In this document: in pieces, positions 24,094 through 32,869 of the stretch
How the letters are laid out: the number at the start of each line of letters is the position of its first letter
How positions within the stretch are numbered: the stretch's first letter is position 1
Assembly (NCBI GenBank): GCA_028716025.1
Contig: JAQUQP010000001.1
Location: 1 to 64,000 of the forward strand
DNA from: a bacterium
GTDB lineage: Bacteria; UBA6262
DNA length: 64,000 bases
Direction of reading: 5' to 3'
Position numbers and translations under genes: made by a program
The notes under the pieces: generated by a model
Told to the model about the DNA's origin: nothing
Seen by the model: the letters and a program-made list of their open reading frames with translations, nothing else
Databases searched by the model: none

Positions 24094-25732
24094 GTTAAAG
24101 TCTTTGTTTGAGAAGATAATACTTGGCTTGAGCCCGGTGTTGGTAGCGGCTTTAGTATTAATGGGCATATTGAATTATGACGTTGCCAAAAGTTTTATTT
24201 TCTTGTCTAGCGGCAATATATACCCGGCTGTTCCTGTAAAACTGCTGGTAATGGCATCAATCCTGGCTATATCCAGCATTACTATTATCGGGATGTTCAT
24301 TATTACCCGCGTGATCCTAAAACCCTTGTATGACCTGCTCCGGAATATCCAGTTGATCAAACAAGGTATTCCCGAACCCTTGATCGAGATCAAGTCTCAT
24401 GATGAGATCCGGAGAATTGCCAATACCCTTAATGAAATGACGGCTGAATTAAAACAAAATATCAGCAAACTGCAGCAAAAAATGGACCATATCGCGGCCC
24501 TCCACGAACTAAGCGAAGCCTCTTCCAAGCGTCTGGATGAAGAAAAAATACTGCGTATCGCTTTGTCTACAGGTATTAAAGGACTGGGTTTTGAGCGGGG
24601 TGTTCTATATATGGCCAATTACGAAGAGCAGGTGATCGAAGGATGCCTGAGCGTGGGCATGACTGATTTTGTCAGTGAGCGGGAAATACAAAAACGGCGC
24701 GTACCTTTATATGGGCCCGATATTCTCAGTGATGTGATCAGGCATAACCGCTCGTATAATATAGTTGATCCGGCTCATGATGTACGCTGTAACCGGCAAT
24801 TTATGAGCGAAACCAAGACTAAAGCGTTTTGTCTGGTCCCGATCAGAACCAGTGAAAAAATAATCGGAATTTTTTCGGCAGATAATTATTTTAGTTCGCA
24901 TCCGATCAGTGATGAACAGGTAGGCAATTTGGCGACTTTTGCCAATACCGCCGGCTTAGCGGTGGAAAATGTTCGTCTTTATAACGAACTGCAAACCAGA
25001 TATGAGGAATTAAAAATACTGGATAAACTAAAGGCTAATTTTGTAGCTAACGTGACTCATGAATTAAGAACCCCGCTTACTCCGGTCAAAGGGTATGTGG
25101 ATGCCCTGGTAGACGGTACTCTGGGCTATCTGCCGGAAGAGCAATTAAAAGCTCTGAATATAGTCAGGGAAAATGTCAATACTGTTATTAGCCGGGTCAA
25201 TCAGTTGGTTGATTTTGCCCTTGTTGAGCAGAAAGAACTCAAAAGTGAATTACAACCGTTTGACCTGGTCAAAGTGATTCAGATATGCGCTGACAAGATC
25301 GAAACTGAAGCCGAGGAAAAAGGATTGAAGTTTTACCGCTTCTTGCCGGAAAGCCTGCCGGAAGTGAACGGTGATCCGGAGCAGATCGAAAAAGTATTGA
25401 ACAGCCTGTTGCACAATGCCGTCAAATTTACGCTGGAAGGGTATATCGCGCTTAAAGTGCAGCGTAAAGATAACCTGGCCATGATCGAGATCACGGATAC
25501 GGGTATCGGTATCCCCGGAGAGGAAACCGACAAGATTTTTGAGAAGTTTTATCAAGTGGACGGTAGTACCGCTCGTAAGCACGGAGGCCTGGGTATCGGC
25601 TTATCACTGGTTAAAGGTATTTTAGAAGAGCATAATTCCAGCGTCGAAGTTAGTTCGAAAGTGGGAGAAGGATCCACCTTCGTTTTCACCTTACCTATCG
25701 CCGCCAATGTCACAGATCAAAAAGCGCAATAG
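24074..25732 (+). CDS. Membrane sensor histidine kinase with HAMP and GAF domains
   Basis: A 552-residue kinase. Two membrane helices (about 15-35 and 55-80) flank a very short external loop. Then come a HAMP domain, a coiled coil, a GAF domain (about 150-305), HisKA with the phosphorylated His329 in FVANVTHELRTPLTP, and HATPase_c with DTGIGIPGEE and GGLGIGLSLVKG. The tiny periplasmic loop suggests the GAF domain is the sensor. ATG 24074 with GGAGAG upstream is preferred over an ORF start at 23990 that would overlap the ThDP gene further. No response regulator is adjacent. Confidence 0.88.
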   Translation: MAKKIFRLKSLFEKIILGLSPVLVAALVLMGILNYDVAKSFIFLSSGNIYPAVPVKLLVMASILAISSITIIGMFIITRVILKPLYDLLRNIQLIKQGIPEPLIEIKSHDEIRRIANTLNEMTAELKQNISKLQQKMDHIAALHELSEASSKRLDEEKILRIALSTGIKGLGFERGVLYMANYEEQVIEGCLSVGMTDFVSEREIQKRRVPLYGPDILSDVIRHNRSYNIVDPAHDVRCNRQFMSETKTKAFCLVPIRTSEKIIGIFSADNYFSSHPISDEQVGNLATFANTAGLAVENVRLYNELQTRYEELKILDKLKANFVANVTHELRTPLTPVKGYVDALVDGTLGYLPEEQLKALNIVRENVNTVISRVNQLVDFALVEQKELKSELQPFDLVKVIQICADKIETEAEEKGLKFYRFLPESLPEVNGDPEQIEKVLNSLLHNAVKFTLEGYIALKVQRKDNLAMIEITDTGIGIPGEETDKIFEKFYQVDGSTARKHGGLGIGLSLVKGILEEHNSSVEVSSKVGEGSTFVFTLPIAANVTDQKAQ

Positions 25733-25750
25733 CGGCCTGAAATATTTAGC

Positions 25751-25866
25751 TTGACAAAATACATTTTGTATGATATTGTTTAGTTGTGAAAACCAAATAA
25801 GATTAATTATCTGCTCCCAGGAGGTCTCTCCGTGGCTTTCCTCCTTAAGGGAGCAGATTTTTTTAT
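25751..25866 (+). ncRNA. Candidate small RNA (promoter plus intrinsic terminator, no ORF)
   Basis: TTGACA (25751-25756), 17-bp spacer, TATTGT (25774-25779) predict transcription from about 25786. About 80 bases on is a terminator with outer arms ATCTGCTCCC (25809-25818) and GGGAGCAGAT (25849-25858), an inner AGGAGG/CCTCCT pairing, and a T7 run. The transcript would be about 75-80 nt. The spacer contains a dyad ATACA-TTT-TGTAT that could be an operator. No start codon with a ribosome-binding site fits, so a small regulatory RNA is the simplest reading. It matches no family I recognise. Confidence 0.55.
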
Positions 25867-25897
25867 TAGGTAGCAGAGCCCAAGGGTCCGGTTATCC

Positions 25898-26142
25898 ATA
25901 TTTATTTATATTTGCGGGAAATATTTTTTCCTGATTCAAGGCACGAGGAGTACCAGCCCGCCAAAACACGTAGGCGGGTAAACGAAGAGCAACAACGAAA
26001 CAGGGGAAAAGAGCCCCGCCCGTAAGGAAGGATGTCTTTGGCCGACACTGCGTCGCTCCTCCTTGACGTATCTTTAGATACGCCAGCGTCGCCGCTTCTT
26101 GTATTCGACACAAACCCATTTCTTCAAATATTAATAAATATA
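25898..26142. repeat. Structured element, copy A (about 245 bp)
   Basis: Bounded by imperfect inverted repeats ATATTTATTTATATTTG and TCTTCAAATATTAATAAAT-type ends. The interior is homologous to 39410-39630: shared blocks are CAAGGC.CGAGGAGT, GAGCAACA, TCTTTGGCCGAC, CTCCTCC and GACGTATC. Three hairpins occupy the same places in both copies with compensating base changes. It carries no ribosome-binding site or convincing ORF. The promoter of the GH57-like gene lies just beyond its right end. Could be a MITE-like element or a structured RNA family. Confidence 0.65.
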
Positions 26143-26164
26143 GACAATTTGACCCTCAAATCTC

Positions 26165-26193
26165 TTGCAAAAAATCGCACAACGTTGTAAAAT
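26165..26193 (+). promoter_or_regulatory. Promoter of the GH57-like gene (leaderless)
   Basis: TTGCAA (26165-26170), 17-bp spacer, TAAAAT (26188-26193), then 9 bases to ATG 26203. Predicted leader is 2-4 nt, with no Shine-Dalgarno. Confidence 0.7.
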
Positions 26194-26202
26194 ATTCCCA
26201 TC

Positions 26203-28020
26203 ATGAAAAATGTCTATGTCGTCCTGGGATTTCACGCCCATGAAGCGAGTAAAGAAATAGGCAATCAGATCTTACAGGAAGCGGTTGACCCGGATATCAA
26301 GAAGTCGCTTCCTTTTGATAATGTTTTGGCGAAGAATGGTCCTTTGGTGCGGGATACATTCCTGGCCTTGATCCAGCTTTCCAAAAATTTTAATGTTCCC
26401 ATCTGTCTCGCCGCTTCCAACGAGATCCTGATCCAGTTGCGCAATGTTGCTCCTGAAACATTTACCAAACTACGCGAAGCTTATCAGGACCGTTCCATTT
26501 ACCCCATTTTAAATTTTGCCTATGAATCGCATATCCTTTTTACCAGCCCTGAAGAAGTAGCTGACGAAGTGCGCATGAATACTGAATTCATTGAAGATGT
26601 ATTGGAAGTTTCGCTGGCCCGCTACGTGAAGCATAAAGGGGTATTTCCGCCGGAATGTTCCATAGACGGCAAAAAAACCAATGCTTTTGTGCAAGCCGGT
26701 TTGGAATATGTTCTGGCACCGCACCTGGAGGACCAGTTTTTTAATTTCACCGTAACCCCGCCTGGGAACGTGGGATTCACACCGTTGCAGTTTGAAAATG
26801 GGGTAGTAGTTTTTCCCCGTAACCATAAGGTTTCAGAAGGTTTATGGCAGGTACTAACCAGACTGAAACCGAAATGGGCTGCCCAACAGGGATACTTACT
26901 CGGTGAATATCCGGTATTTACCGAAGAATATATCAATGGCCAATATTTAAAGTTTCCGCTCAGCCTGCAGGAAGCTATCGACGAATATACGAAAATATTG
27001 CGGCAGGTAGTGACTGATGTGCCTGATAACGGAGTGATCTTTTCCATGCAGAAGCTGGATATGCTGAACTTCGGCGAATGGGCTTTAGGGATCATCGGTG
27101 CCGCCTGGATGAATGTGATATCCGATAATATGGCGCAGATCAGGTTTGTCACTCCTGATACTATTCTGGAAGAAAAGCAGAGATCGACATTTCCCAAGAT
27201 CAAATTTGATGAGATCAGTTGGTTCCCGGAGAACCGGGTGATCGTTAATATTGACGGACAGTATCCGCCGTTGGGCGTAGCCGAATATAATGGTTATAAA
27301 GTAGGCGAGAAAATATGGAAAAGATGGCCTTTTATTTTCTGGGAACCAGGCCGGCAGGTGACTACAATTATACATTCTTTGTATAATTCATACGGTCATA
27401 AAGCCACTTCCAAGCTTAAAGTTAGGGAAATGCTGCAACAGAACATGATGACAGTAGATATAGAAGAACAATACGCGTTGCATTTACGGATGATTAAGAG
27501 GGCTAGTAACTGGACCCCGACACTGGATGAAGATCTGCTGCGCGAGGTTTTCTTGCACGCTTATTACATCTTAAGGCGCATGTCCTTGGCTAATCTTGAT
27601 CCATCCCGTTTCCAGCGTATTTCTGATGAAACTCTAACCGGATTGGACGCAACCCTGGATATTCTCCTGGGACAAAGGATCTCTTTGCTGCAATCTAATA
27701 TCAAAAAAATGGAACAGACCAAGATGGTCTCATACCCCCTGGCGTATACTTACCTGAACGGGGCTTCAGTCTGGAAAGACAAGGCTTCATTTGCCTTGAG
27801 AAATGCTCAAAACCTGAACCGGGCCGGGAAAAATATCAAAGACCTGGTAACCCAGCTTAGTGATTGCTGTAAAGCTGTTTCCTTGTGCTTGGATAGCGTT
27901 AAACATACGACCAAGGACCTGCCGGAAAAAGAATTTGTGTATACAGAAATGTATAAACAGCTATATAAAACATTCCCGCCGAAACTGCATGCCTCTCTGG
28001 ATATGCTATTGTTTAAATAA
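26203..28020 (+). CDS. Divergent glycoside hydrolase family 57-like protein
   Basis: A 605-residue cytoplasmic protein. The N-terminus VYVVLGFHAHEA matches the GH57 first conserved region (His residues). KHKGVFPPECSIDGKKTN matches the third region with the nucleophile Glu151 followed by Cys152 (canonical WxPEC, here FPPEC). A helical C-terminal half follows. GH57 enzymes are alpha-amylases, branching enzymes or glucanotransferases acting on glycogen-like polymers; specificity cannot be read here, and sequence outside the motifs is unusual. The next gene starts 33 bp downstream with its own GAGGAG site. Confidence 0.7.
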   Translation: MKNVYVVLGFHAHEASKEIGNQILQEAVDPDIKKSLPFDNVLAKNGPLVRDTFLALIQLSKNFNVPICLAASNEILIQLRNVAPETFTKLREAYQDRSIYPILNFAYESHILFTSPEEVADEVRMNTEFIEDVLEVSLARYVKHKGVFPPECSIDGKKTNAFVQAGLEYVLAPHLEDQFFNFTVTPPGNVGFTPLQFENGVVVFPRNHKVSEGLWQVLTRLKPKWAAQQGYLLGEYPVFTEEYINGQYLKFPLSLQEAIDEYTKILRQVVTDVPDNGVIFSMQKLDMLNFGEWALGIIGAAWMNVISDNMAQIRFVTPDTILEEKQRSTFPKIKFDEISWFPENRVIVNIDGQYPPLGVAEYNGYKVGEKIWKRWPFIFWEPGRQVTTIIHSLYNSYGHKATSKLKVREMLQQNMMTVDIEEQYALHLRMIKRASNWTPTLDEDLLREVFLHAYYILRRMSLANLDPSRFQRISDETLTGLDATLDILLGQRISLLQSNIKKMEQTKMVSYPLAYTYLNGASVWKDKASFALRNAQNLNRAGKNIKDLVTQLSDCCKAVSLCLDSVKHTTKDLPEKEFVYTEMYKQLYKTFPPKLHASLDMLLFK

Positions 28021-28053
28021 AAAACTGATGGTGCTTGCGCGCTTGAGGAGCAT

Positions 28054-30219
28054 ATGGACACCAACATAAACCAGCCTAAAAAGCCCCCGGTACCCATTGA
28101 TCTGATCAGCGATCTTTTACTGGACTTGCAAGCCACTTTAAAAGCCTTTCGTTTGTATCCTTTACAACATCCACTCCTGATAAATTCTGTCGAAAAGCTT
28201 AAAAAAGCTATCAACCAGTTTTTTAGCAACGTTGATATTTTACGTTTTCGCCTGAAACGACAATATATTTTTGTCAGCGGGCAAATGATCAATAAGGGTG
28301 ATGAAATCTTGGAGAACCTGTCCCTGCAAATTTATCGGTTGGGCATTAGGGAGTTGACCTTTAGTAAGGGATTAGGAGACGATGAATTGCTTAAGTTCCT
28401 GCAATTCCTGAATACCGATCCCGCCCAGATCGCGGAAAAAGAGGGCAGTGAAGCATTTTGGGAAACGGAACATTTTACCTCTATTAAGATTAATGAAACC
28501 TTGCAACAGGAAGTCTTCCGTCTGGGCGCGTACGGTGCGGATCAGGATAAAAAATCAGGATTGGGTAATAACTTGAGCACAGTAGTTTTGCTCGCTGATT
28601 TTTTAGGTGGACAGGAGAAAAATCTGCCGCGCGAAGCTTACCAGCTATTAGGGGAATTAATGTCCAAGCCGGCCAATTTATCCGGTATGCTTGAAGCCTT
28701 GGCCCGTATCGAAAACGGGGAGCAAGGTGGAACATCAGAGCGGGAGTATATAATTAAGGCTTTTGGTAAGTTGGTAAATTTGGTACAACAACAACCCATC
28801 GAGCAGCAAAAAAATTATTACCGGCAATTAGCCCAGAGTATCACTGCTTTTAATCCCGAGACCAAGCGGATTGTTCTTGAGCATATTGCCGCCGCGGCAA
28901 AAAACGATCCGGCCTACGGTAACCTGCTGGCCGAAATAGCGGTTAATGATCTGGCCCCGCTCTTACAGGAAAAAATGAATTCCGGTAGTACTCCCGAAGA
29001 GATAACCGCTCTGATCAACGGTTTGCCCATGAGTAAACATAATAAGAATTCTCTTTTTAAAGAATTGAAAATAGCGAATGAACTGGAACTGGCTGAAAAG
29101 CCGGTTCAACCACAACCAGTAAAACAGCAACAAGTAGCCCTTAGCCCGGCGGAGGTTACGGAAATACAATATCAACTGCCGCCGGATATTAATAATATAT
29201 TGGCTGACCTAAGTCATTATACGGAGCAGGAAATTAACGAAATTGATAAGCTTTCCCAGATCAATACCCCATCTCAGAGGGAAGAAACTTTCCTCCAGGT
29301 GATGACCGAGTTATTAAGGATCGAGCTCGATCCGGAAAAGCATCAAGTATTGGCCTTATTATATGAAAACAGGGTTAAAGCGCATCTGGATAGAAATGCT
29401 TTTGACTGGGCCGTGAAGTACTTGAATATAGTGCGGGACCTCTGTCAGGATCCATCTTTGTCGGTAGAAAGCCGAACCCTGATCCGGCAATTATTACTAA
29501 ACTTGGGAGCTAGGGAAATTGCCCAAAAACTGGTCTATACTATCAGGACTATAGAAAAAGATGATATAGCGCATGTGCTAATCCGTGATTACTTGACTAT
29601 GTTGCCCGGAGAAAGTACACCCTATCTGCTCGAATTACTGGGAGCAGAGGAGATGCTGGCGGTCAGACGGTTACTGTGTCAGGTGATTAGTGAAGTGAGC
29701 AAGGACAATATGGAATATTTATGGGAAAAATTGTCTGATCCAGACTGGCATCTGGTCCGCAATATTGTGCTTATCTTGGGGCTCATTAATGATGAGCGCA
29801 GTCTCGGACGACTTTGCGAACTATTGGGACATGAAAATTCACGGGTCCGGGTGGAAGTGATCAAAAGCCTTGGCTTAAGCGGTAATCCTCGGGTTTTTAA
29901 TTATCTCCTGCAAGGACTGCATGACCGGGATGTGCAAGTAAGAAATGTGACGGTGGAATGGTTAGGTAATATGCAGGATAGGCGGGCTATACCGGTACTC
30001 TTGAAAATAGTAAAAAAATTCGATCCATTCGGTCTGTCTGCCAGCTTGAAAAGAGAAGCTATCCAATCGCTGGGCTTGTTAAAAGCCCGGGAAGCAGAAT
30101 TTTTCCTGGAAAAGTTATTTCACCGGAAATGGGTTGGCTTTATCGGTCCCAGGAAGACTTTACTGCCGGAAGTGGAAAAAGCTTTGGAGCAGATCAAGGG
30201 TAAGGAAAAAAATGACTGA
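28054..30219 (+). CDS. HEAT-repeat protein with N-terminal LYPLxHP domain
   Basis: A 721-residue cytoplasmic protein. The N-terminal ~130 residues (LKAFRLYPLQHPLLINSV ... YIFVSGQMINKG ... RELTFSKGLGDDELLKFL) are similar to the N-terminus of the next protein. The middle is helical with a Gln-rich linker near 355-370 (VQPQPVKQQQ). The C-terminal ~200 residues are HEAT repeats (RRLLCQVISEVS, VRVEVIKSLGLSGN, VRNVTVEWLGNM). No enzyme motif is seen. It overlaps the HD-GYP gene by 8 nt (ATGACTGA), so the two proteins are probably made together and may interact through the shared domain. Confidence 0.65.
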   Translation: MDTNINQPKKPPVPIDLISDLLLDLQATLKAFRLYPLQHPLLINSVEKLKKAINQFFSNVDILRFRLKRQYIFVSGQMINKGDEILENLSLQIYRLGIRELTFSKGLGDDELLKFLQFLNTDPAQIAEKEGSEAFWETEHFTSIKINETLQQEVFRLGAYGADQDKKSGLGNNLSTVVLLADFLGGQEKNLPREAYQLLGELMSKPANLSGMLEALARIENGEQGGTSEREYIIKAFGKLVNLVQQQPIEQQKNYYRQLAQSITAFNPETKRIVLEHIAAAAKNDPAYGNLLAEIAVNDLAPLLQEKMNSGSTPEEITALINGLPMSKHNKNSLFKELKIANELELAEKPVQPQPVKQQQVALSPAEVTEIQYQLPPDINNILADLSHYTEQEINEIDKLSQINTPSQREETFLQVMTELLRIELDPEKHQVLALLYENRVKAHLDRNAFDWAVKYLNIVRDLCQDPSLSVESRTLIRQLLLNLGAREIAQKLVYTIRTIEKDDIAHVLIRDYLTMLPGESTPYLLELLGAEEMLAVRRLLCQVISEVSKDNMEYLWEKLSDPDWHLVRNIVLILGLINDERSLGRLCELLGHENSRVRVEVIKSLGLSGNPRVFNYLLQGLHDRDVQVRNVTVEWLGNMQDRRAIPVLLKIVKKFDPFGLSASLKREAIQSLGLLKAREAEFFLEKLFHRKWVGFIGPRKTLLPEVEKALEQIKGKEKND

Positions 30220-31660
30220 AAAGAAAATATCCTTTTTTATAAACCAAAATCTGCATTCTTTGGCGCGGCGGCTGCTAAAGCAAATTCCCGCGGCTATCAA
30301 AAATGCCCAACTTTATCCCCTTGACCACCCGTATTTTGTCCATTCGTTGTCACTAGTCCAGGAAACCTTAACCGGGCTTTTTAAATACCGGCCAGAGGTT
30401 ACCTTTACGATGATAGAGAATGAATTGTATTTTGGGAATATGGCCTTAGTGGAAGATACTTTAAACTTGCGCCAGTTCATCGAAGAACTCGAAAAACGGA
30501 AGATCAACAGCTTAACTTTCCTGGTCGCGGTCACCCGTGATGAATTGATCGGATTTATGCAGGTCTTAGGACGAGAAGCGGGTGATAATTGTAATTCAGC
30601 CCTGGTCGCGGATAAATTAAGAGAAAAAGGCATTAACAATATCCAGCTTGGTACCGTGCTCCAGTCCGAGGCAATTGCCGGTAAAGAAGGCGTCAGCCGT
30701 AAAGTGATAAGGTTTGACGCTCAAGCCAGGAAAAAGTCTCAAGGTATGTTTTTCGGCAGTATTGGGGTAATTAAACAAATTATGAATAACGTGGAAAATA
30801 ATCAAAGCTTTAACTTGGATAATGTGCACAAAGTAGTTACTGATATTGTCAGCGTGATCGATAATGATGATAAATATCTCTTGGGTTTAACCACGATTAA
30901 AAACTATGATGAATATACTTTTAACCATTCTGTGAATGTGGCTATCTTGTCTTTATATCTGGGTAAACTGCTGGGCCTGGATTCAGAGCAATTGCGTCTG
31001 CTGGGAGAAGCCGCAATGCTGCATGATGTCGGGAAAGTGCGTATTCCCAAGGAGATCCTCAATAAACAGGGCGCATTAACCTCAGCCGAATGGAAAATAA
31101 TGGAAAGCCATACCGTGGAAGGGGCTGAGGTGCTAAGCAAGGTAACAGGGATAAGTGAGTTCAGCTTAGCTGTTGCTTTTGAACACCATCTTCATTATGA
31201 TTTTGGCGGGTACCCAAAGACAACCAAGCTTAAAGAAATAAACTTGCTGAGCCGTTTAGTGACTGTTTGTGATGTATACGATGCCGCGACCAGCTTGCGG
31301 GTCTATCACGCTCCGGTCCTGCCCGCTAAAGTCATTGCCTTGATTATCAGCAAGAAGGGCAGTTTTTTTGACCCCGTCCTGGCCAAGGCATTTGTGCATA
31401 TGATGGGCGTATATCCGGTCGGGAGTTTGGTAAGGCTTGACAATAACGAGCTGGCAGTGGTATATGCTAACAATCTGGATAATATTTTGCGGCCGAGAGT
31501 TATCATGGTCAAACAGACAACCGCTGAACAGGCCCCGGTAATTGTGGACTTGGAAGAAATTGCCGGCCAAGCCAAGGGATTTAAATATTCTATTGCCGAA
31601 GCTTTAGCACCGCAAGCCTACAACATAGACGTTACAGAATATTTTTATGATAAGGATTAA
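30212..31660 (+). CDS. HD-GYP phosphodiesterase with N-terminal LYPLxHP domain
   Basis: A 482-residue protein. The N-terminal domain (AIKNAQLYPLDHPYFVHSL ... ELYFGNMALVED ... INSLTFLVAVTRDELIGFM) parallels the upstream HEAT protein. A helical linker leads to the HD-GYP domain with the signatures MLHDVGKVRIPKEILNK, MESHTVEGAEVL and FEHHLHYDFGGYP. The GYP triplet appears within FGGYPK, and the metal-site His and Asp residues are present, so c-di-GMP-type phosphodiesterase activity is plausible. ATG 30212 is preferred over an in-frame start at 30134 because it couples to the upstream stop. The second HD-GYP protein of the window is at 13.6 kb. Confidence 0.8.
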   Translation: MTEKKISFFINQNLHSLARRLLKQIPAAIKNAQLYPLDHPYFVHSLSLVQETLTGLFKYRPEVTFTMIENELYFGNMALVEDTLNLRQFIEELEKRKINSLTFLVAVTRDELIGFMQVLGREAGDNCNSALVADKLREKGINNIQLGTVLQSEAIAGKEGVSRKVIRFDAQARKKSQGMFFGSIGVIKQIMNNVENNQSFNLDNVHKVVTDIVSVIDNDDKYLLGLTTIKNYDEYTFNHSVNVAILSLYLGKLLGLDSEQLRLLGEAAMLHDVGKVRIPKEILNKQGALTSAEWKIMESHTVEGAEVLSKVTGISEFSLAVAFEHHLHYDFGGYPKTTKLKEINLLSRLVTVCDVYDAATSLRVYHAPVLPAKVIALIISKKGSFFDPVLAKAFVHMMGVYPVGSLVRLDNNELAVVYANNLDNILRPRVIMVKQTTAEQAPVIVDLEEIAGQAKGFKYSIAEALAPQAYNIDVTEYFYDKD

Positions 31661-31663
31661 TCA

Positions 31664-32869
31664 ATGAGACGAAGATTTTTGTTCATTTTATTAAGTTTGC
31701 TGATAGGAGTAATGTTGCCGTTTGTTTCCGGAGCCGCGGAAACACTAAAACTAACGATCAAACCGGCCAAAAAACGCTATACTGTTTTTGAACCGATACA
31801 GATCCAGTTTATAATCAAGAACTTAAGCCAGCGATCAGTGAACCTAAACAATCTTTCATGGCCCGATGGGTCGCGCTGGCTTTACGCCTTAAAGATATAT
31901 GATGCGGAGAAAAGAAGGATAATGCCGTCGGGGCAATACATTTTCCGTAAGCAGCCAACGCCGGAAGAAATCATCGTGATCAATCCGGGAGAAGTTTTTG
32001 AACATTACGTGGCCGTGGAAGAGATGTATAACCGTTTAACTCCCGGTACCTATACCCTGGTTGGCCTATATCATAATAATCTATATAACCGGGATATCGA
32101 TAAGCAATTGTGGTCAGGAGAGATTATAAGCAAATCGGTGACAGTGGAAATAGAACCGCTGGCTACGGAGGCCCTAGACCTGTATATTAGCCATTTACGA
32201 CAGGGTGATGATGCTCAACAGCAGCTGACAGCCATGCAAATTCTGGCGCTGCACCGGGAATCACGGGCGATATCATTCTTACGAGGTATCGCACTGCAGG
32301 AAACGAATACCAATAATACCGAAGCGATTAGATCATTGGGGCTGATCGGCGAGGAGGCTATACCCGCTTTGGCTTCTCTTTTGACCAATTTGGACCAAAG
32401 CCACTGGCCGGAAATAATATTTGCGCTGGGCATGACCAAAAGTGTCAAGGCCATCCCCTATCTGGTCCCATTGTTGCTGGTTAAGCAGGAGGAGAATATC
32501 AGCGCCTGGGCGCTAAAAGCTTTAGCCAATATTGAAGACCTCCAGTCCCTGGACCTGGTTGCCCAGAAACTAAAAGACCCGCGTGAAACCATCCGGCAAA
32601 TAGCGGCAGAAGCCCTGGGCAGAAGTAAAGACTCGAAATTTATCCCAATCTTGCTGGAAATGCTACATAATGAATTCCGGGCTAATGTGCGCCGGCAAAT
32701 CGCTAAAGCGCTTTATTTATTAACCGGGGAAATTTATCCCTATAAAGATTTCCAGGGGAAGATCACGGCTTTTAATCCGGAAAAAGATTTAAGCCAGGAT
32801 GAAAAGGATGCTCTGCATGACTACCTTGCCAGAGATCGTCAGATCCGCGAGCCTGAGGATCCCGAGTAA
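31664..32869 (+). CDS. Exported HEAT-repeat protein with N-terminal Ig-like domain
   Basis: A 401-residue protein with a signal peptide (about 1-25, ending VSGAAE). A beta-rich domain (about 28-165, LKLTIKPAKKRYTVFEPIQ) resembles the Ig-like domains found in secreted bacterial proteins. HEAT repeats follow (for example NTEAIRSLGLIGEEAIPAL, ENISAWALKALANIED, RETIRQIAAEALGRS). It should act in the periplasm as a binding scaffold; no function can be assigned. It begins 3 bp after the HD-GYP stop and its end overlaps the acyl-CoA synthetase start. Confidence 0.65.
   Translation: MRRRFLFILLSLLIGVMLPFVSGAAETLKLTIKPAKKRYTVFEPIQIQFIIKNLSQRSVNLNNLSWPDGSRWLYALKIYDAEKRRIMPSGQYIFRKQPTPEEIIVINPGEVFEHYVAVEEMYNRLTPGTYTLVGLYHNNLYNRDIDKQLWSGEIISKSVTVEIEPLATEALDLYISHLRQGDDAQQQLTAMQILALHRESRAISFLRGIALQETNTNNTEAIRSLGLIGEEAIPALASLLTNLDQSHWPEIIFALGMTKSVKAIPYLVPLLLVKQEENISAWALKALANIEDLQSLDLVAQKLKDPRETIRQIAAEALGRSKDSKFIPILLEMLHNEFRANVRRQIAKALYLLTGEIYPYKDFQGKITAFNPEKDLSQDEKDALHDYLARDRQIREPEDPE

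Noticed and set aside
26622..27203. 193-codon open frame antisense to the GH57-like gene
   Set aside because: No family motif or translation signal, and the plus-strand gene has a promoter and GH57 signature.
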